DNA from: Pseudomonas sp. RIT-562
GTDB taxonomy: Bacteria > Pseudomonadota > Gammaproteobacteria > Pseudomonadales > Pseudomonadaceae
Reading direction: 5' to 3'
Assembly (NCBI RefSeq): GCF_026241895.1
Contig: NZ_JAPJIV010000005.1
Location: 209,078-273,077, forward strand
Length of the DNA: 64,000 nucleotides
Part shown: positions 25,439 to 33,458 of the stretch, in pieces
Position numbering within the stretch: the first letter of the stretch is position 1
How the letters are laid out: each line of letters opens with the position of its first letter
Program-made: the position numbers and the translations under genes
The notes under the pieces: model-generated
What the model was told of the DNA's origin: nothing
Database searches by the model: none
What the model saw: the letters and a program-made list of their open reading frames with translations, nothing else

Positions 25439-25634
25439 AGTTGTTGGAAACAGCAGCTACGAGATATGAGAAACCTGACTCGCAGGTACCTCATATTAGT
25501 CGGTGAGGACTGCCTTGACGATCCGATGCTGTTACCCCGTTTTAGCGTGGACGACAGTGTGGGTCTTCACGAGCAGCGAGTAGTAATACGCCAGCAACTT
25601 CGCGCAAAGGCGCAATTTTTATGCCTAATGCTCG
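25439..25634. other. Gap between ssb and topB
   Basis: About 200 nt after the ssb stop and before the topB leader hairpin. I see no gene in it. A partial inverted repeat (GAGGTACC-like, around 25470-25495, ATATGAGAAACC...GGTACCTCATAT) is present but imperfect. It may contain the topB promoter. Confidence 0.35.
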
Positions 25635-26105
25635 TCATTCCGGAGGTGGCGGCCCTGTGCGCTTTTTTGGCTTCGACGCAGGTGAGCTGGCTTGCTCTGT
25701 ATTTTGCCCGACGTGTTTCGCAGATGCTGCCGGTTCATTGGATCGCTCCCGCATGACCACGCTGTGCACTCGATGAGGCAGGATGCCGACTCGACGGGCC
25801 TCGATCTTGAAGGTCACCCGCGCGTTGTCTTCGCTGTCCTCCCACTCATCTCGTATCGTGCGGCCCTCGACCAGCACACGCATACCTTTCTGGTACAGCG
25901 TGCTCCAGTGTTCAGCCTCGCGGTGCCAGAGCTCAACCGGCGCCCAATAGCCGCCTCGATCTTCGTAGCCGCCCTCGCGTGGCACGGGGTTGTCGAAGTA
26001 CACATTCAGCCGTAGCAAACGCCGTGGCTCGTCATTGCCTGAGGCGAATTCCTGGAACTCTGGCGCACTGCCGATGTTGCCTTCGCCGACGAAAAAAGTA
26101 CTCAT
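25635..26105 (-). CDS. ssb: Single-stranded DNA-binding protein (ICE type)
   Basis: A 156-residue SSB with a single OB fold (residues about 1-110: MSTFFVGEGNIGSAPEFQEF, RLNVYFDNPVPREGGYEDRGGYWAPVELW, KGMRVLVEGRTIRDEWED). A disordered proline/serine tail ends PPPPE. It is the ICE SSB subfamily, longer in the WAPVELWHREAEHW loop than chromosomal SSB, and binds the transferred or replicating strand. It overlaps the DUF3158 gene by 4 nt, which fixes the ATG at 26105. Confidence 0.88.
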   Translation of the reverse strand: MSTFFVGEGNIGSAPEFQEFASGNDEPRRLLRLNVYFDNPVPREGGYEDRGGYWAPVELWHREAEHWSTLYQKGMRVLVEGRTIRDEWEDSEDNARVTFKIEARRVGILPHRVHSVVMRERSNEPAASAKHVGQNTEQASSPASKPKKRTGPPPPE

Positions 26106-26620
26106 CGTGATATCTCCGCTGCGGTTGTGAACTGGCGCAGCAGCCGTTCGGCACTGGCCATTTTGATCGCGCAGGTCGAGGCCTGGCGGTAAAGCGAATG
26201 CACCACGCTCATCTGCAGGTTCAGTGCAATACGGTTGCATTCGAAACGGTGCAACCCCTCGCGTACGGCCTGCGGTTGGGTCTTGTTGCGGACCTGGCGT
26301 TCCCAGACCGCAACCCCCATGCGGGCGAAGTCACGGGTTCGCCAACGCAAAAAGGTGCTGCCCGCGCTGGTGTTCTGCAGCACCAATCGAATATCCAGCA
26401 GTGAGTACGGGGGCTGTCCGGCTTGCTGCACAACAGCTTCCATCAGGTGACATAACTGCGCCTCGATTTCCCTCGCCACCTGCGCCAGGTGGTCCAACTC
26501 CCCCTTACCCTTAAAAGGTTTTAAAAGGCCTTTTAGGGAGGCAGCGTGTTCGAGCTGTCGATAGGCATCCGGTGTTAACGCTTCGAAGGGCATTGGTTGA
26601 GCCGGGATCATGAGATTCAT
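26102..26620 (-). CDS. DUF3158 family ICE protein
   Basis: A 172-residue helical protein with the family segments YRQLEHAASLKGLLKPFKGKGELD, LQNTSAGSTFLRWRTRD and ALNLQMSVVHSLYRQASTC. It is always next to ssb and TIGR03761 in these elements and probably takes part in DNA processing or replication of the ICE. No enzymatic motif is visible. It has 4-nt overlaps on both sides, so the three genes are one translational unit. Confidence 0.87.
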   Translation of the reverse strand: MNLMIPAQPMPFEALTPDAYRQLEHAASLKGLLKPFKGKGELDHLAQVAREIEAQLCHLMEAVVQQAGQPPYSLLDIRLVLQNTSAGSTFLRWRTRDFARMGVAVWERQVRNKTQPQAVREGLHRFECNRIALNLQMSVVHSLYRQASTCAIKMASAERLLRQFTTAAEISR

Positions 26621-27435
26621 GCTTCGTCCTCCGGCTCATCCACCGTCGCAGATGGCTCTCTCGCTTCCTCTGCCAATGCGTCCGCGTCATCCACTGCCAC
26701 AGCACCACGACGAATGATCGGTGGCGCGAACTGGGAGCGGCGATGACCCTCAAGAATGTCCATGGGGGGCAAACCCATCTTCTCGATGGCCGCCAGAGCA
26801 CGGGCATTGTTCGCTGCCATGTCATCACGGGTGACGCCAGAATGCCGATAGCGCTGCGCCTGGCCGAACAGGCTGCGCAGCAGATGGGCGCCGTCATCGA
26901 TCCAGGCTTCCATGTCGACGCGGCCGATCAAGGCTGTGTGATGGGCCAATAGGGTACGACGCACCAGGGTGTCGTAGTCGGTCAGCAGGTAGACCGCCAG
27001 AAAACCCAGCTGGCTGCCGATGTACAACGGCAAGGTGACGGGGTGGATGTTGAGGTTGTCGCCCATGTCGATCTGTGTCGGCAGGTCCTGTCTGATCCGA
27101 TCCAGCTGTTGGGTCAGTTCCAGCATCCCAGCCTTGGCCTGCATCAGTTTTTCTTCGAGTTGTACGATGGCCCAGTCGGCATAGGGATCGTCCTGAGCCG
27201 CGGTTTGTTTGATCAGGTTGGTGACACTGATGTAGCCGGCCATGCCCATGATCGAGTGAACGCCTTCGCGTGCGGTCCGCCCTTGCCAGATACGGGCGGC
27301 GTGGTGAGTGTGCAGGGTCAGGGTGATGCTGCTGCGCAATGAACCCAGGTTGAGTTGGTAATGATCGGCCACGGCGTTGTCCTCGCATTCGCTTGGACGG
27401 AAACGTTGCGGCAGATGAGGGTCAAGGACAGCCAA
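26617..27435 (-). CDS. Integrating conjugative element protein, TIGR03761 (PFL_4669) family
   Basis: A 272-residue protein. The conserved body starts around HYQLNLGSLRSSITLTLHTHHAARIWQGR and includes IIGMAGYISVTNLI-like sequence and RHSGVTRDDMAANNARALAAIEKMGLPP. An acidic C-terminal tail (ALAEEAREPSATVDEPEDEA) follows. No enzyme motif is visible. The family is specific to PFGI-1/ICEclc-type elements and sits with DUF3158 and ssb at the head of the DNA-processing block. Upstream lies a 200-nt gap with a long inverted repeat. Confidence 0.88.
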   Translation of the reverse strand: MAVLDPHLPQRFRPSECEDNAVADHYQLNLGSLRSSITLTLHTHHAARIWQGRTAREGVHSIMGMAGYISVTNLIKQTAAQDDPYADWAIVQLEEKLMQAKAGMLELTQQLDRIRQDLPTQIDMGDNLNIHPVTLPLYIGSQLGFLAVYLLTDYDTLVRRTLLAHHTALIGRVDMEAWIDDGAHLLRSLFGQAQRYRHSGVTRDDMAANNARALAAIEKMGLPPMDILEGHRRSQFAPPIIRRGAVAVDDADALAEEAREPSATVDEPEDEA

Positions 27436-27483
27436 AAAACTGAATGCGGTCTGTTCGGTTTGGTTTAAGAGGGCTAATTATGG

Positions 27484-27530
27484 AGACGTCAGTAGATTTG
27501 ATGCCACCGGCATCAAATCTACTGACGTCT
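27484..27530. repeat. Perfect 22-bp inverted repeat with 3-nt spacer
   Basis: Arms 27484-27505 and 27509-27530 are exactly complementary over 22 bp (left arm starts AGACGTCAGTAGATTTGATG), with spacer ACC. No T-run follows on either strand. It lies between the STY4528 and TIGR03761 genes. A shorter degenerate copy is at 27611-27639. Confidence 0.85.
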
Positions 27531-27610
27531 ACGTTCATCGAAAGAGATGTCCCGGCTTTTCCCTAAGAGTTTCATAGTTTGGTCCGATGTGTTCGTAGAG
27601 TGGAACACCA

Positions 27611-27639
27611 TGGATTTGATGCCACTGGCATCAAATCTA
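27611..27639. repeat. Second, degenerate copy of the inverted repeat, overlapping the STY4528 stop codon
   Basis: GATTTGATGCC (27613-27623) pairs with GGCATCAAATC (27627-27637) around spacer ACT, the same core as the 22-bp repeat 118 bp away, and the sequence after it (TACTGAGGTC) also matches that copy with one change. The TAG stop of the STY4528 gene lies inside its right edge. Confidence 0.8.
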
Positions 27640-28827
27640 CTGAGGTCCACCGCGTTTGCCACGCAGTTGGCGCAGCTCATTCAGGCACGCTTGTGCGAGG
27701 GCAGACGCGGGTTCGCCCTGTTGTCGAGATGGCCGCGAGGGAGCGGGTGGAGGTGATTCTGCAATGGGTGAAGGTTCGGCCTGACCTGCCCAAGGACGAA
27801 AGTCACCTTTCAGTGCGCGCTGGATCAGGCCCATCAGATACGCCGCTGGCTTGCGGATTCCACCGGCCGCACAACGTGCTCCCGCTTCGTTGAGCACCGC
27901 CTGCCGATCCGCTGGTTTGAGTTTGTTCAGCGCCACGGCGACGGCCTGACGCTCGCTTGGGCTCAGGTGCAGCGCAGCGGGCCAGTGCAGGTTATCCACC
28001 GCTGCGGTCGCGCGCGGTACTGTACAAATACTTTCTTTTAATACAGTACAGGCGGCGTTCGGATTCCGAACGGTGTCTGAAACATTGACGTTCAGGCCCG
28101 GTTCGGAATCCGAACGAGGGCCTGCACGATTCCGAACGCGGTGATCTTCCTCCCGTTCGGAATCGTGGAAGGCATCAACGGCTGGCTGATCCAATCCTTG
28201 CTGCGTCCAGTGTTCGCCCCAGCTGTCGAGCCGCGTCGGTAACCGATCACGATCGATATTCGTGTCCTGGCGGACTTCCTCCACAACGTGCTGAGCGACA
28301 ATACGCACCGCCTTCGTCGCATGACCGAGGGCATGCCCGACCAGCGCCAGGTAATCCTGATCCAGTTCCATGGCTTCGGCGGGGGTTAACGGCTCATCGT
28401 GCAGAACATACAGAAAACCTTGAAGACGTCCGCTGAGCTGATCGCGTCCGCGACTCACCAAACTGAGCCAGCGCGTCAACCTGAGCATCGTCAACACCCG
28501 AGCAATGGTTTCACGGGAGGCTGACGCACCGTAGGGCACGCTCGACAGGTAAGGCTGCAAATCCTCATAGCGCGGCGTGACCACGCCCTGGCCTTGCAGC
28601 ATGAGTCGAAACACCTGCCAGGCATTGCGTTCCAACGGCGTCAACCGACTATCCAACAGCAGCCGACGTGGCACGACTTCGTGAGATTGGCCACTGAATA
28701 GAAAGCCAGCTTGCAGGGCCTGGTTGGAGGGTTGTTCAGTGGTAGGGCGTACGGGCCAGCGTTCACTCAGATGCTGGGTGCATTGCTGCAGGACACGCTG
28801 CCAACGACTGGAAGGGGCTGTGTTCAT
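27637..28827 (-). CDS. STY4528-family pathogenicity-island replication protein
   Basis: A 396-residue protein starting MNTAPSSRWQRVLQQCTQHL. The conserved first half includes GFLFSGQSHEVVPRRLLLDSRLTPLERNAWQVFRLML and ASRETIARVLTMLRLTRWLSLVSRGRD, a winged-helix-like DNA-binding part. The middle (about 235-290) is variable and charged, and the C-terminus is helical with ALAQACLNELRQLRGKRGG. It is an ICE replication/stability protein seen next to DUF2857 and ParB genes. The ATG is fixed by a 4-nt overlap with the DUF2857 gene. Confidence 0.87.
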   Translation of the reverse strand: MNTAPSSRWQRVLQQCTQHLSERWPVRPTTEQPSNQALQAGFLFSGQSHEVVPRRLLLDSRLTPLERNAWQVFRLMLQGQGVVTPRYEDLQPYLSSVPYGASASRETIARVLTMLRLTRWLSLVSRGRDQLSGRLQGFLYVLHDEPLTPAEAMELDQDYLALVGHALGHATKAVRIVAQHVVEEVRQDTNIDRDRLPTRLDSWGEHWTQQGLDQPAVDAFHDSEREEDHRVRNRAGPRSDSEPGLNVNVSDTVRNPNAACTVLKESICTVPRATAAVDNLHWPAALHLSPSERQAVAVALNKLKPADRQAVLNEAGARCAAGGIRKPAAYLMGLIQRALKGDFRPWAGQAEPSPIAESPPPAPSRPSRQQGEPASALAQACLNELRQLRGKRGGPQ

Positions 28828-29372
28828 GTGCCGTTGCTGTACTGGTCGATTTGTTGCCAGACGATGGTCAAGCTGACTTGTTGCTCCTCCGCCAGCATCA
28901 TCATGGCGTCGAGCTGGTCCTCGGTACTGTCCTGAGCGCGTAGTTGGCACCAACGCTGCCAGAGCGCATGCTCCTGCGCCTCGCTCAAATTCTGAGGGCG
29001 ACCTTTTCGGGTTTCTATCTTGAGCAGACGTCGACGCAGGGCGGTTTCCGAATGCGCCAAGCCAAAGCATTGGTACATGATGGTGCTGCTGGCGCCGAGC
29101 TTGAGCGCGCGGTTGATCAAGCGCTCGTTCTGCTCGTCACGTTCGGCTTGCTCGATCAACCGATGCAGCACCGGCGAGTCAATCTTGATCTCAACCCAGG
29201 GGATGGTTGCATGGGCCAGGCGCGACAACGTAGTGGGCGGTAAGGATTGCAACAGGTAGATGTCGTCCTCACCCAGTCCGAGTGCCTTGCAGCGCTGCAG
29301 GTTACCCTGGCGCAGCTCATGCAGTATCTGGGTCAGCATGGCCTGGTTGAGCACATTGAAGGACAGGTTCAT
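28824..29372 (-). CDS. DUF2857 protein, BisC-type ICE transfer-competence activator subunit
   Basis: A 182-residue protein with DUF2857 features: ALGLGEDDIYLLQSLPPTTLSRLAHATIPWVEI near residue 30 and EQNERLINRALKLGASSTIMYQCFGLAHSE near residue 80, followed by RKGRPQNLSEAQEHALWQRW. In ICEclc the protein at this position (BisC) has weak FlhC similarity and joins the ParB-like BisD to activate late ICE promoters in the small transfer-competent subpopulation. The same partner gene lies directly upstream here with a 4-nt overlap. The BisC role is from ICEclc work; here it is inferred from synteny. Confidence 0.82.
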   Translation of the reverse strand: MNLSFNVLNQAMLTQILHELRQGNLQRCKALGLGEDDIYLLQSLPPTTLSRLAHATIPWVEIKIDSPVLHRLIEQAERDEQNERLINRALKLGASSTIMYQCFGLAHSETALRRRLLKIETRKGRPQNLSEAQEHALWQRWCQLRAQDSTEDQLDAMMMLAEEQQVSLTIVWQQIDQYSNGT

Positions 29373-30955
29373 GGCAGCTCCTTCGGTGAGCTATCTTCAG
29401 GGGGAATCGTTAAGTCGATCAGACGCCGGGCCAGGCGGATCAGGCGATACAGTTTGATTAACAGCCTGTCGGGCAGCCGCTCCAGTCCCACGTCCACGGC
29501 GGGACGATTTGTGAGCGGGAGTTGATAGATCCCCAGCAACAATTGGCCGAACAGCGCTGACGGCAGTTGCTTACGATCTTCCCAGTTGACGTCGTCTTGA
29601 GCGCGCAGCAGGGCCATGAGCAGTAGGTGAACGCCGGTTGCGTGAGGCGCTGCAAGATCAACTCGCTCGATGTTCAGGGCGAAGCCCAAGCCAAGCGGCT
29701 GACCGATGATGCTCTCGGGGTATCCGGCATAGGCCGCCATTTCTCGCGCCAGTCCGGCAATGGCTAAACGCAGTTGTTCGGGTGTATCCAGCGTTGGTGT
29801 GATCGTCCAGAGGTCGTCGATTGGGCAGGTTTCGACTGGAGACGTCGCTTTGGTGGCTATCTCGCGATCGATTTGCTCACGAATCTGTTGAACGCGTGAT
29901 CGAGGATTGACCGCTGGTGAAACATTTGTTTCGGGTTCTGCGAGCAGTTCTTCTGAAACTGACTCTATCCTGCTCTCGACCTGGGTTGATTGTGATTCAG
30001 TGTCGGAGGAGGGCGGTTCTGCCGCGGCTTCATGTTCGCTTGGCGAATAGATGTTCTCTGAGGGCCTGGTAGTGACAGCCCCAGGCGTGGATACGACCCG
30101 TTGGGTATCGCTCAGCTCCAGGGCCAGCATACGGTAGGACTGTCCGAGCAAGCGGCTCATGCGTTCGAGTAATTCATCCTGGATCTTCTCAAGATCAAAG
30201 GATTCAGGATCGCAATCGAAGTAACCCATGGATTCCAGCCAGAACTCTGCAAATGCAACTGTGGCAGTTGGATAACGGTTCCAGATTCGCTCAGCCTGAC
30301 TACGTAGACCGATCAGACGCTCTATCTGAGGCTTACCCAACCCGGCATACAGAGTTTGTGGAATGGCGGGTAATAAGTGTTCGAGGGTGTCCAGCATCCG
30401 GCTGATGTGCGACTGTGAAATCGGATAGCCCCCAGCGGCAAGACGTCGAGCCAGCTCCCGTTGTGAGAGCTGTGGGCCATCCGATTCAAGCATGGTTTTG
30501 AGTTTGGCTACCGCCAGAGCCCGTTCGATGAACGTGAGTTGGCCGTGCAGATCGCTTTCCGCCAAATGGCCGAGTAGGGCGTTGGTTTCATTGCTCCAAG
30601 GTCGGAACAGGCAGTGAATCCGAAAGAAACGCTCGTCGCGAGTTTCCTGCCACAGCTCGCCGAGAATCGCCAAGCGCGTATTACCGCCGTTGCGGATGAT
30701 GAAATAGGTTTCTCCCGGGCGACGGGTAATCGGCGGTGGTTGATCCAGCCCGCGTTCACGGATCGAAGCCTTGATATCGTCATACAGCGGATTACGAATG
30801 AATCGAGGGTTGTGTTCGTAGGGCCGCAACTGCTCCAGAGTGACCAGCATAGGCGTGTCAGTAAGTGGATCGGATAGCCGCTCCAGTTCTGGACCTCGAG
30901 GGAAGTGGTCCTGGTGCAGCTTGTCGGTGATCTGCGCCTGACTGAGCTTCTTCAT
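29369..30955 (-). CDS. ParB-family protein of PFGI-1-class ICE (TIGR03764), BisD-like
   Basis: A 528-residue protein. The ParB/Srx domain covers about residues 35-130 (MLVTLEQLRPYEHNPR, FIIRNGGNTRLAILGELW), then a helix-turn-helix region (ELARRLAAGGYPISQSHISRML, near 170). A charged linker follows at about 285-365, then a C-terminal domain. In ICEclc the equivalent BisD teams with BisC as transcription activator; the ParB fold also suggests CTP-dependent DNA binding. It is downstream of parA and the 69-residue gene in the alpA operon. Confidence 0.86.
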   Translation of the reverse strand: MKKLSQAQITDKLHQDHFPRGPELERLSDPLTDTPMLVTLEQLRPYEHNPRFIRNPLYDDIKASIRERGLDQPPPITRRPGETYFIIRNGGNTRLAILGELWQETRDERFFRIHCLFRPWSNETNALLGHLAESDLHGQLTFIERALAVAKLKTMLESDGPQLSQRELARRLAAGGYPISQSHISRMLDTLEHLLPAIPQTLYAGLGKPQIERLIGLRSQAERIWNRYPTATVAFAEFWLESMGYFDCDPESFDLEKIQDELLERMSRLLGQSYRMLALELSDTQRVVSTPGAVTTRPSENIYSPSEHEAAAEPPSSDTESQSTQVESRIESVSEELLAEPETNVSPAVNPRSRVQQIREQIDREIATKATSPVETCPIDDLWTITPTLDTPEQLRLAIAGLAREMAAYAGYPESIIGQPLGLGFALNIERVDLAAPHATGVHLLLMALLRAQDDVNWEDRKQLPSALFGQLLLGIYQLPLTNRPAVDVGLERLPDRLLIKLYRLIRLARRLIDLTIPPEDSSPKELP

Positions 30956-30969
30956 CGGAACAACCTCAG

Positions 30970-31179
30970 TTAACGCCGGTTACGCAAATGGTCACCGACC
31001 TCGAACTTGACGATCTTGGCAGTCCCCGAACCTTCGAAATGTCTGGAAAGCTCTGCGAGGAGCCAACCCATGGCCGAGCGTCCACCCTGCAGGCGAAAGA
31101 CGACAGTGCAGTATTCATCGCCAGATGGGTGGTGTGGTCGAGTGAATGGTGGAGCGATGATGGGAAGTTGATCCAACAT
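30970..31179 (-). CDS. Small conserved ICE protein between parA and parB
   Basis: A 69-residue protein, MLDQLPIIAPPFTRPHHPSG at the start, then DEYCTVVFRLQGGRSAMGWLLAELSRHFEGSGTAKIVKFEVGD-like sequence. It has no known domain but is well formed, ends 15 nt before the parB start, and proteins like it occupy the same slot in related elements. The ATG at 31179 is preferred since the 85 nt upstream, after the parA stop, contain no in-frame start. Confidence 0.7.
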   Translation of the reverse strand: MLDQLPIIAPPFTRPHHPSGDEYCTVVFRLQGGRSAMGWLLAELSRHFEGSGTAKIVKFEVGDHLRNRR

Positions 31180-31264
31180 CAGAAGACTCCTTGCCAAACG
31201 CTGTTGGCTATAAGGTCGAGCAAACACAATGATTGGGCGAGAAGTGCCGGCATGGTGAATGGTG

Positions 31265-32107
31265 TCATTTAACCTCCGTGCACCTGCCCACCCTAGAAAT
31301 CGCTTCGCGCCATTCCGGAAACAACTCGATGGCCAGCGCTTGCATGGTTTCCATCGCGGATGGCGAGCGTCGTTCCCGTGACTGGCGTGTCTCGACTCGG
31401 TGGACCGGTAGGCCAAGGGAGGCGGCGTTGAGGTACGCCACTCGCTCCGGAATTGCGGTGTCTAGAACCGAGATGTTGTTAGCCCCTGCGAAGGTCTCGC
31501 GCAGGCCACGGATGATCATCCGGGTGTCCACTCGAATGGCATTCACCTGGTTCAGGAGCAGTCGTAAGGGTGGGGGTGGAATGCCCAGGTGGCGGAAAGG
31601 TTCGAGTTCGCTGAGTAGCTTCAAGGTGCCACGCTGCAGTTCGCGGGCGGCGAGCATTTCCGGGGTGATGGGAGAGAGGGCAAGGTCGGAGGCCAGGATG
31701 GCCATCTCCAGCAGCACGCTACGCGCACCTTGGGTGTCGATCAAAAGCAGGTCGTAACGGGCGCGGAAGTTGTCGAGCAGATTGCGTAGGCGTAATCGCC
31801 CGTCAGGGGCGTGCAGCAGCAAGGTACTCAGTCGACCTTGATCGTCGTTGGAGACGATCAGATCGAGCCCTGCAATCACTGTCCTGGAAATAATCTGGGC
31901 AGGCATAGCTAGGTTGAGTGCGATGAACTCGTACGCACCGACATCAGCCTTCTGGCTCAAGGCGTAATAGCTGGAGAGGGTGGGTTGGCTATCCAGATCC
32001 AGTAGCAGGACGCGTAGGCCTGCGTCAGCCAGTAGGCCGCCGAGATTGGCGGCTACTGTGGTTTTGCCCACCCCGCCTTTGGTGGAAACCACCGATACCA
32101 CACGCAT
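31265..32107 (-). CDS. parA: ParA-family ATPase of the ICE
   Basis: A 280-residue deviant Walker-type ATPase: KGGVGKTT at residues 10-17, LLLDLDSQPTLSSYYAL near 34-50 and LLIDTQGARSVLLEMA near 122. It is a Soj/ParA relative needed for ICE maintenance (Soj in PAPI-1, Shi in ICEclc is next to it). It is co-transcribed with alpA (4-nt gap) and precedes the small ORF and the ParB-like gene. Confidence 0.9.
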   Translation of the reverse strand: MRVVSVVSTKGGVGKTTVAANLGGLLADAGLRVLLLDLDSQPTLSSYYALSQKADVGAYEFIALNLAMPAQIISRTVIAGLDLIVSNDDQGRLSTLLLHAPDGRLRLRNLLDNFRARYDLLLIDTQGARSVLLEMAILASDLALSPITPEMLAARELQRGTLKLLSELEPFRHLGIPPPPLRLLLNQVNAIRVDTRMIIRGLRETFAGANNISVLDTAIPERVAYLNAASLGLPVHRVETRQSRERRSPSAMETMQALAIELFPEWREAISRVGRCTEVK

Positions 32108-32111
32108 GGCA

Positions 32112-32351
32112 TCAGGCCTGTTTGCCTAAGCGTTCAACGACCCACTGCTCGATTTCTAGCGAGTCCCAACCGACTGCCCGCAATCCAATGCGTTTAGCCT
32201 GAGGGAATTTACCTTCCTTCATCAGGTTGTAGATGTGCGCGCGTTTGAAGCCGGTTTTTCGCTCCACCTCGTCACGTCGCATGATGTGGCGTTCTACCTG
32301 CAGTTGAGGTGCTTCAACGATGGGTAAGGATTGGCTGGACATGCTGGTCAC
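32112..32351 (-). CDS. alpA: AlpA-family transcriptional regulator
   Basis: A 79-residue MerR-like winged-helix regulator of the AlpA family (HIMRRDEVERKTGFKRAHIYNLMKEGKFPQAKRIG, then VGWDSLEIEQWVVERL). In ICEclc the promoter of this gene is the key switch: it is activated by BisR and then by BisDC and drives the downstream operon. Two palindromic boxes lie just upstream at 32417-32449. It is the first gene of the leftward operon alpA-parA-orf-parB-DUF2857-STY4528. Confidence 0.9.
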   Translation of the reverse strand: MTSMSSQSLPIVEAPQLQVERHIMRRDEVERKTGFKRAHIYNLMKEGKFPQAKRIGLRAVGWDSLEIEQWVVERLGKQA

Positions 32352-32416
32352 TCCTGGCGCCGATTGGCGCGTGGTGGGAAGTGACCTGAATTGAATAGCA
32401 GAAGTGGGGGAGAGTC

Positions 32417-32449
32417 ATTGCACTGCAATCAGAGGTATTGCAGTGCAAT
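32417..32449 (-). promoter_or_regulatory. Twin palindromic boxes upstream of alpA
   Basis: Two 13-bp boxes ATTGCACTGCAAT (32417-32429) and ATTGCAGTGCAAT (32437-32449) are exact reverse complements and each is nearly self-palindromic (ATTGCA-N-TGCAAT). Their centres are 20 bp apart, two helical turns, so two dimers would sit on one DNA face. They lie 66-98 nt before the alpA ATG, which fits an operator or activator site for the ICE switch. Confidence 0.65.
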
Positions 32450-32457
32450 TGCTCCAC

Positions 32458-33210
32458 TCAGATACCTTTTTTGAGTATGCGATTGGCTGCGGCGAACTTT
32501 GCATCCAGCGTGCGTTTGCTCAGGCCAGGATCGTCTTTGCGATGAGCTGAGATGGAATTGACGATGGAGGATTGACTATCAAATACTGAGTGCGGTTTAC
32601 CTGATGGCGAGTGTCCTAAGATTAGTTCAAGCAACGCCCCTATGACTTTCAGGTAGCCGATTTCACTGCGGTCACTGAGTTTACTGTTGGACTTTAGTAA
32701 CTGATGGATATTTTCTCTTTCCAACCCCATTGCCTCAAGCTCATCGAGTAGTTGTTGATAAGACGCTTCTATATTTTTTATCCGCAATTGCATTGCATCT
32801 CGGTCGGCTTGTAAGGCCAGATAGGTGCCAGGGCTGATAGCTCCTTGTTGGTTGAAGGACTGTTCGAAAAGAAAGCTTGGTCTTTGGTCAGGGTAGTAGC
32901 GCGCCATCCAAACTCTGAGGTCAGTATGGCGGATAGTTATCTGACTGCAATCGATGGGCGTGCCAATCGTGACCGACACGCCGAAGCAGCCATAGGCCAG
33001 GTCGCCATGGCGAATGGCATCTATAATTTTTTCGGTATTTGCCTGTAGGCACGGCCATTGGGGGAAGTATTTTGACAGGAGCGCAGGACAGTCCCAAGCC
33101 GATTCTAGTATTTGGGTTTCATGAGCCATGAGATTGCACCAGCGTATAGCTGCGTCAATGGGCCGATAAAAAATTTTTGCAAAAACGTTGTAGCTGTCGG
33201 GTTCATACAT
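32458..33210 (-). CDS. Conserved hypothetical protein at the ICE end
   Basis: A 250-residue soluble protein, MYEPDSYNVFAKIFYRPIDA at the start. Features include YFPQWPCLQANTEKIIDAIRHGDLAYGCFG and a helical stretch at about 130-175 with possible coiled coil (DRDAMQLRIKNIEASYQQLLDELEAM). A C-terminal domain ends in LSKRTLDAKFAAANRILKKG, which looks like a DNA-binding helix pair. Related Pseudomonas proteins lie upstream of alpA in ICEs and are sometimes annotated with misleading kinase names. It has lower GC than the transfer genes. Function unknown. Confidence 0.75.
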   Translation of the reverse strand: MYEPDSYNVFAKIFYRPIDAAIRWCNLMAHETQILESAWDCPALLSKYFPQWPCLQANTEKIIDAIRHGDLAYGCFGVSVTIGTPIDCSQITIRHTDLRVWMARYYPDQRPSFLFEQSFNQQGAISPGTYLALQADRDAMQLRIKNIEASYQQLLDELEAMGLERENIHQLLKSNSKLSDRSEIGYLKVIGALLELILGHSPSGKPHSVFDSQSSIVNSISAHRKDDPGLSKRTLDAKFAAANRILKKGI

Positions 33211-33458
33211 AGGAGCAGCCTCATATTCGAGGGAGCAGATCCGCTAACTACGTTTTTATGGCCTTTACTAGCTGGGCTTCCGTGCGGCAACTGTCCCTTG
33301 ATTCGGTTTTATTTGTTGGTAAATCGATATCCTTTTTTTCGTGAGAGATCCGAGCATTAAGCACCTAATGCACTCTGGTTATCGAGTTCTTACGCTTGTT
33401 TCAATTGACGATTTAGACGCACAGCACCACGGTGCTTCTCCCAATAACCTATGCATCG
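33211..33458. other. AT-rich gap between the ICE core and the MCP gene
   Basis: No gene is seen in these 248 nt. The sequence is AT-rich and includes a small hairpin AGCACC-AC-GGTGCT (33423-33436) just after the MCP stop on the minus strand, which may be part of a terminator. I searched by eye for a tRNA 3' end or att-like repeat and found none. Confidence 0.4.

Noticed and set aside
33211..33458. ICE attachment site or tRNA fragment
   Set aside because: No stretch resembling a Pseudomonas tRNA-Gly or tRNA-Lys 3' end, and no direct repeat, could be recognised by eye.
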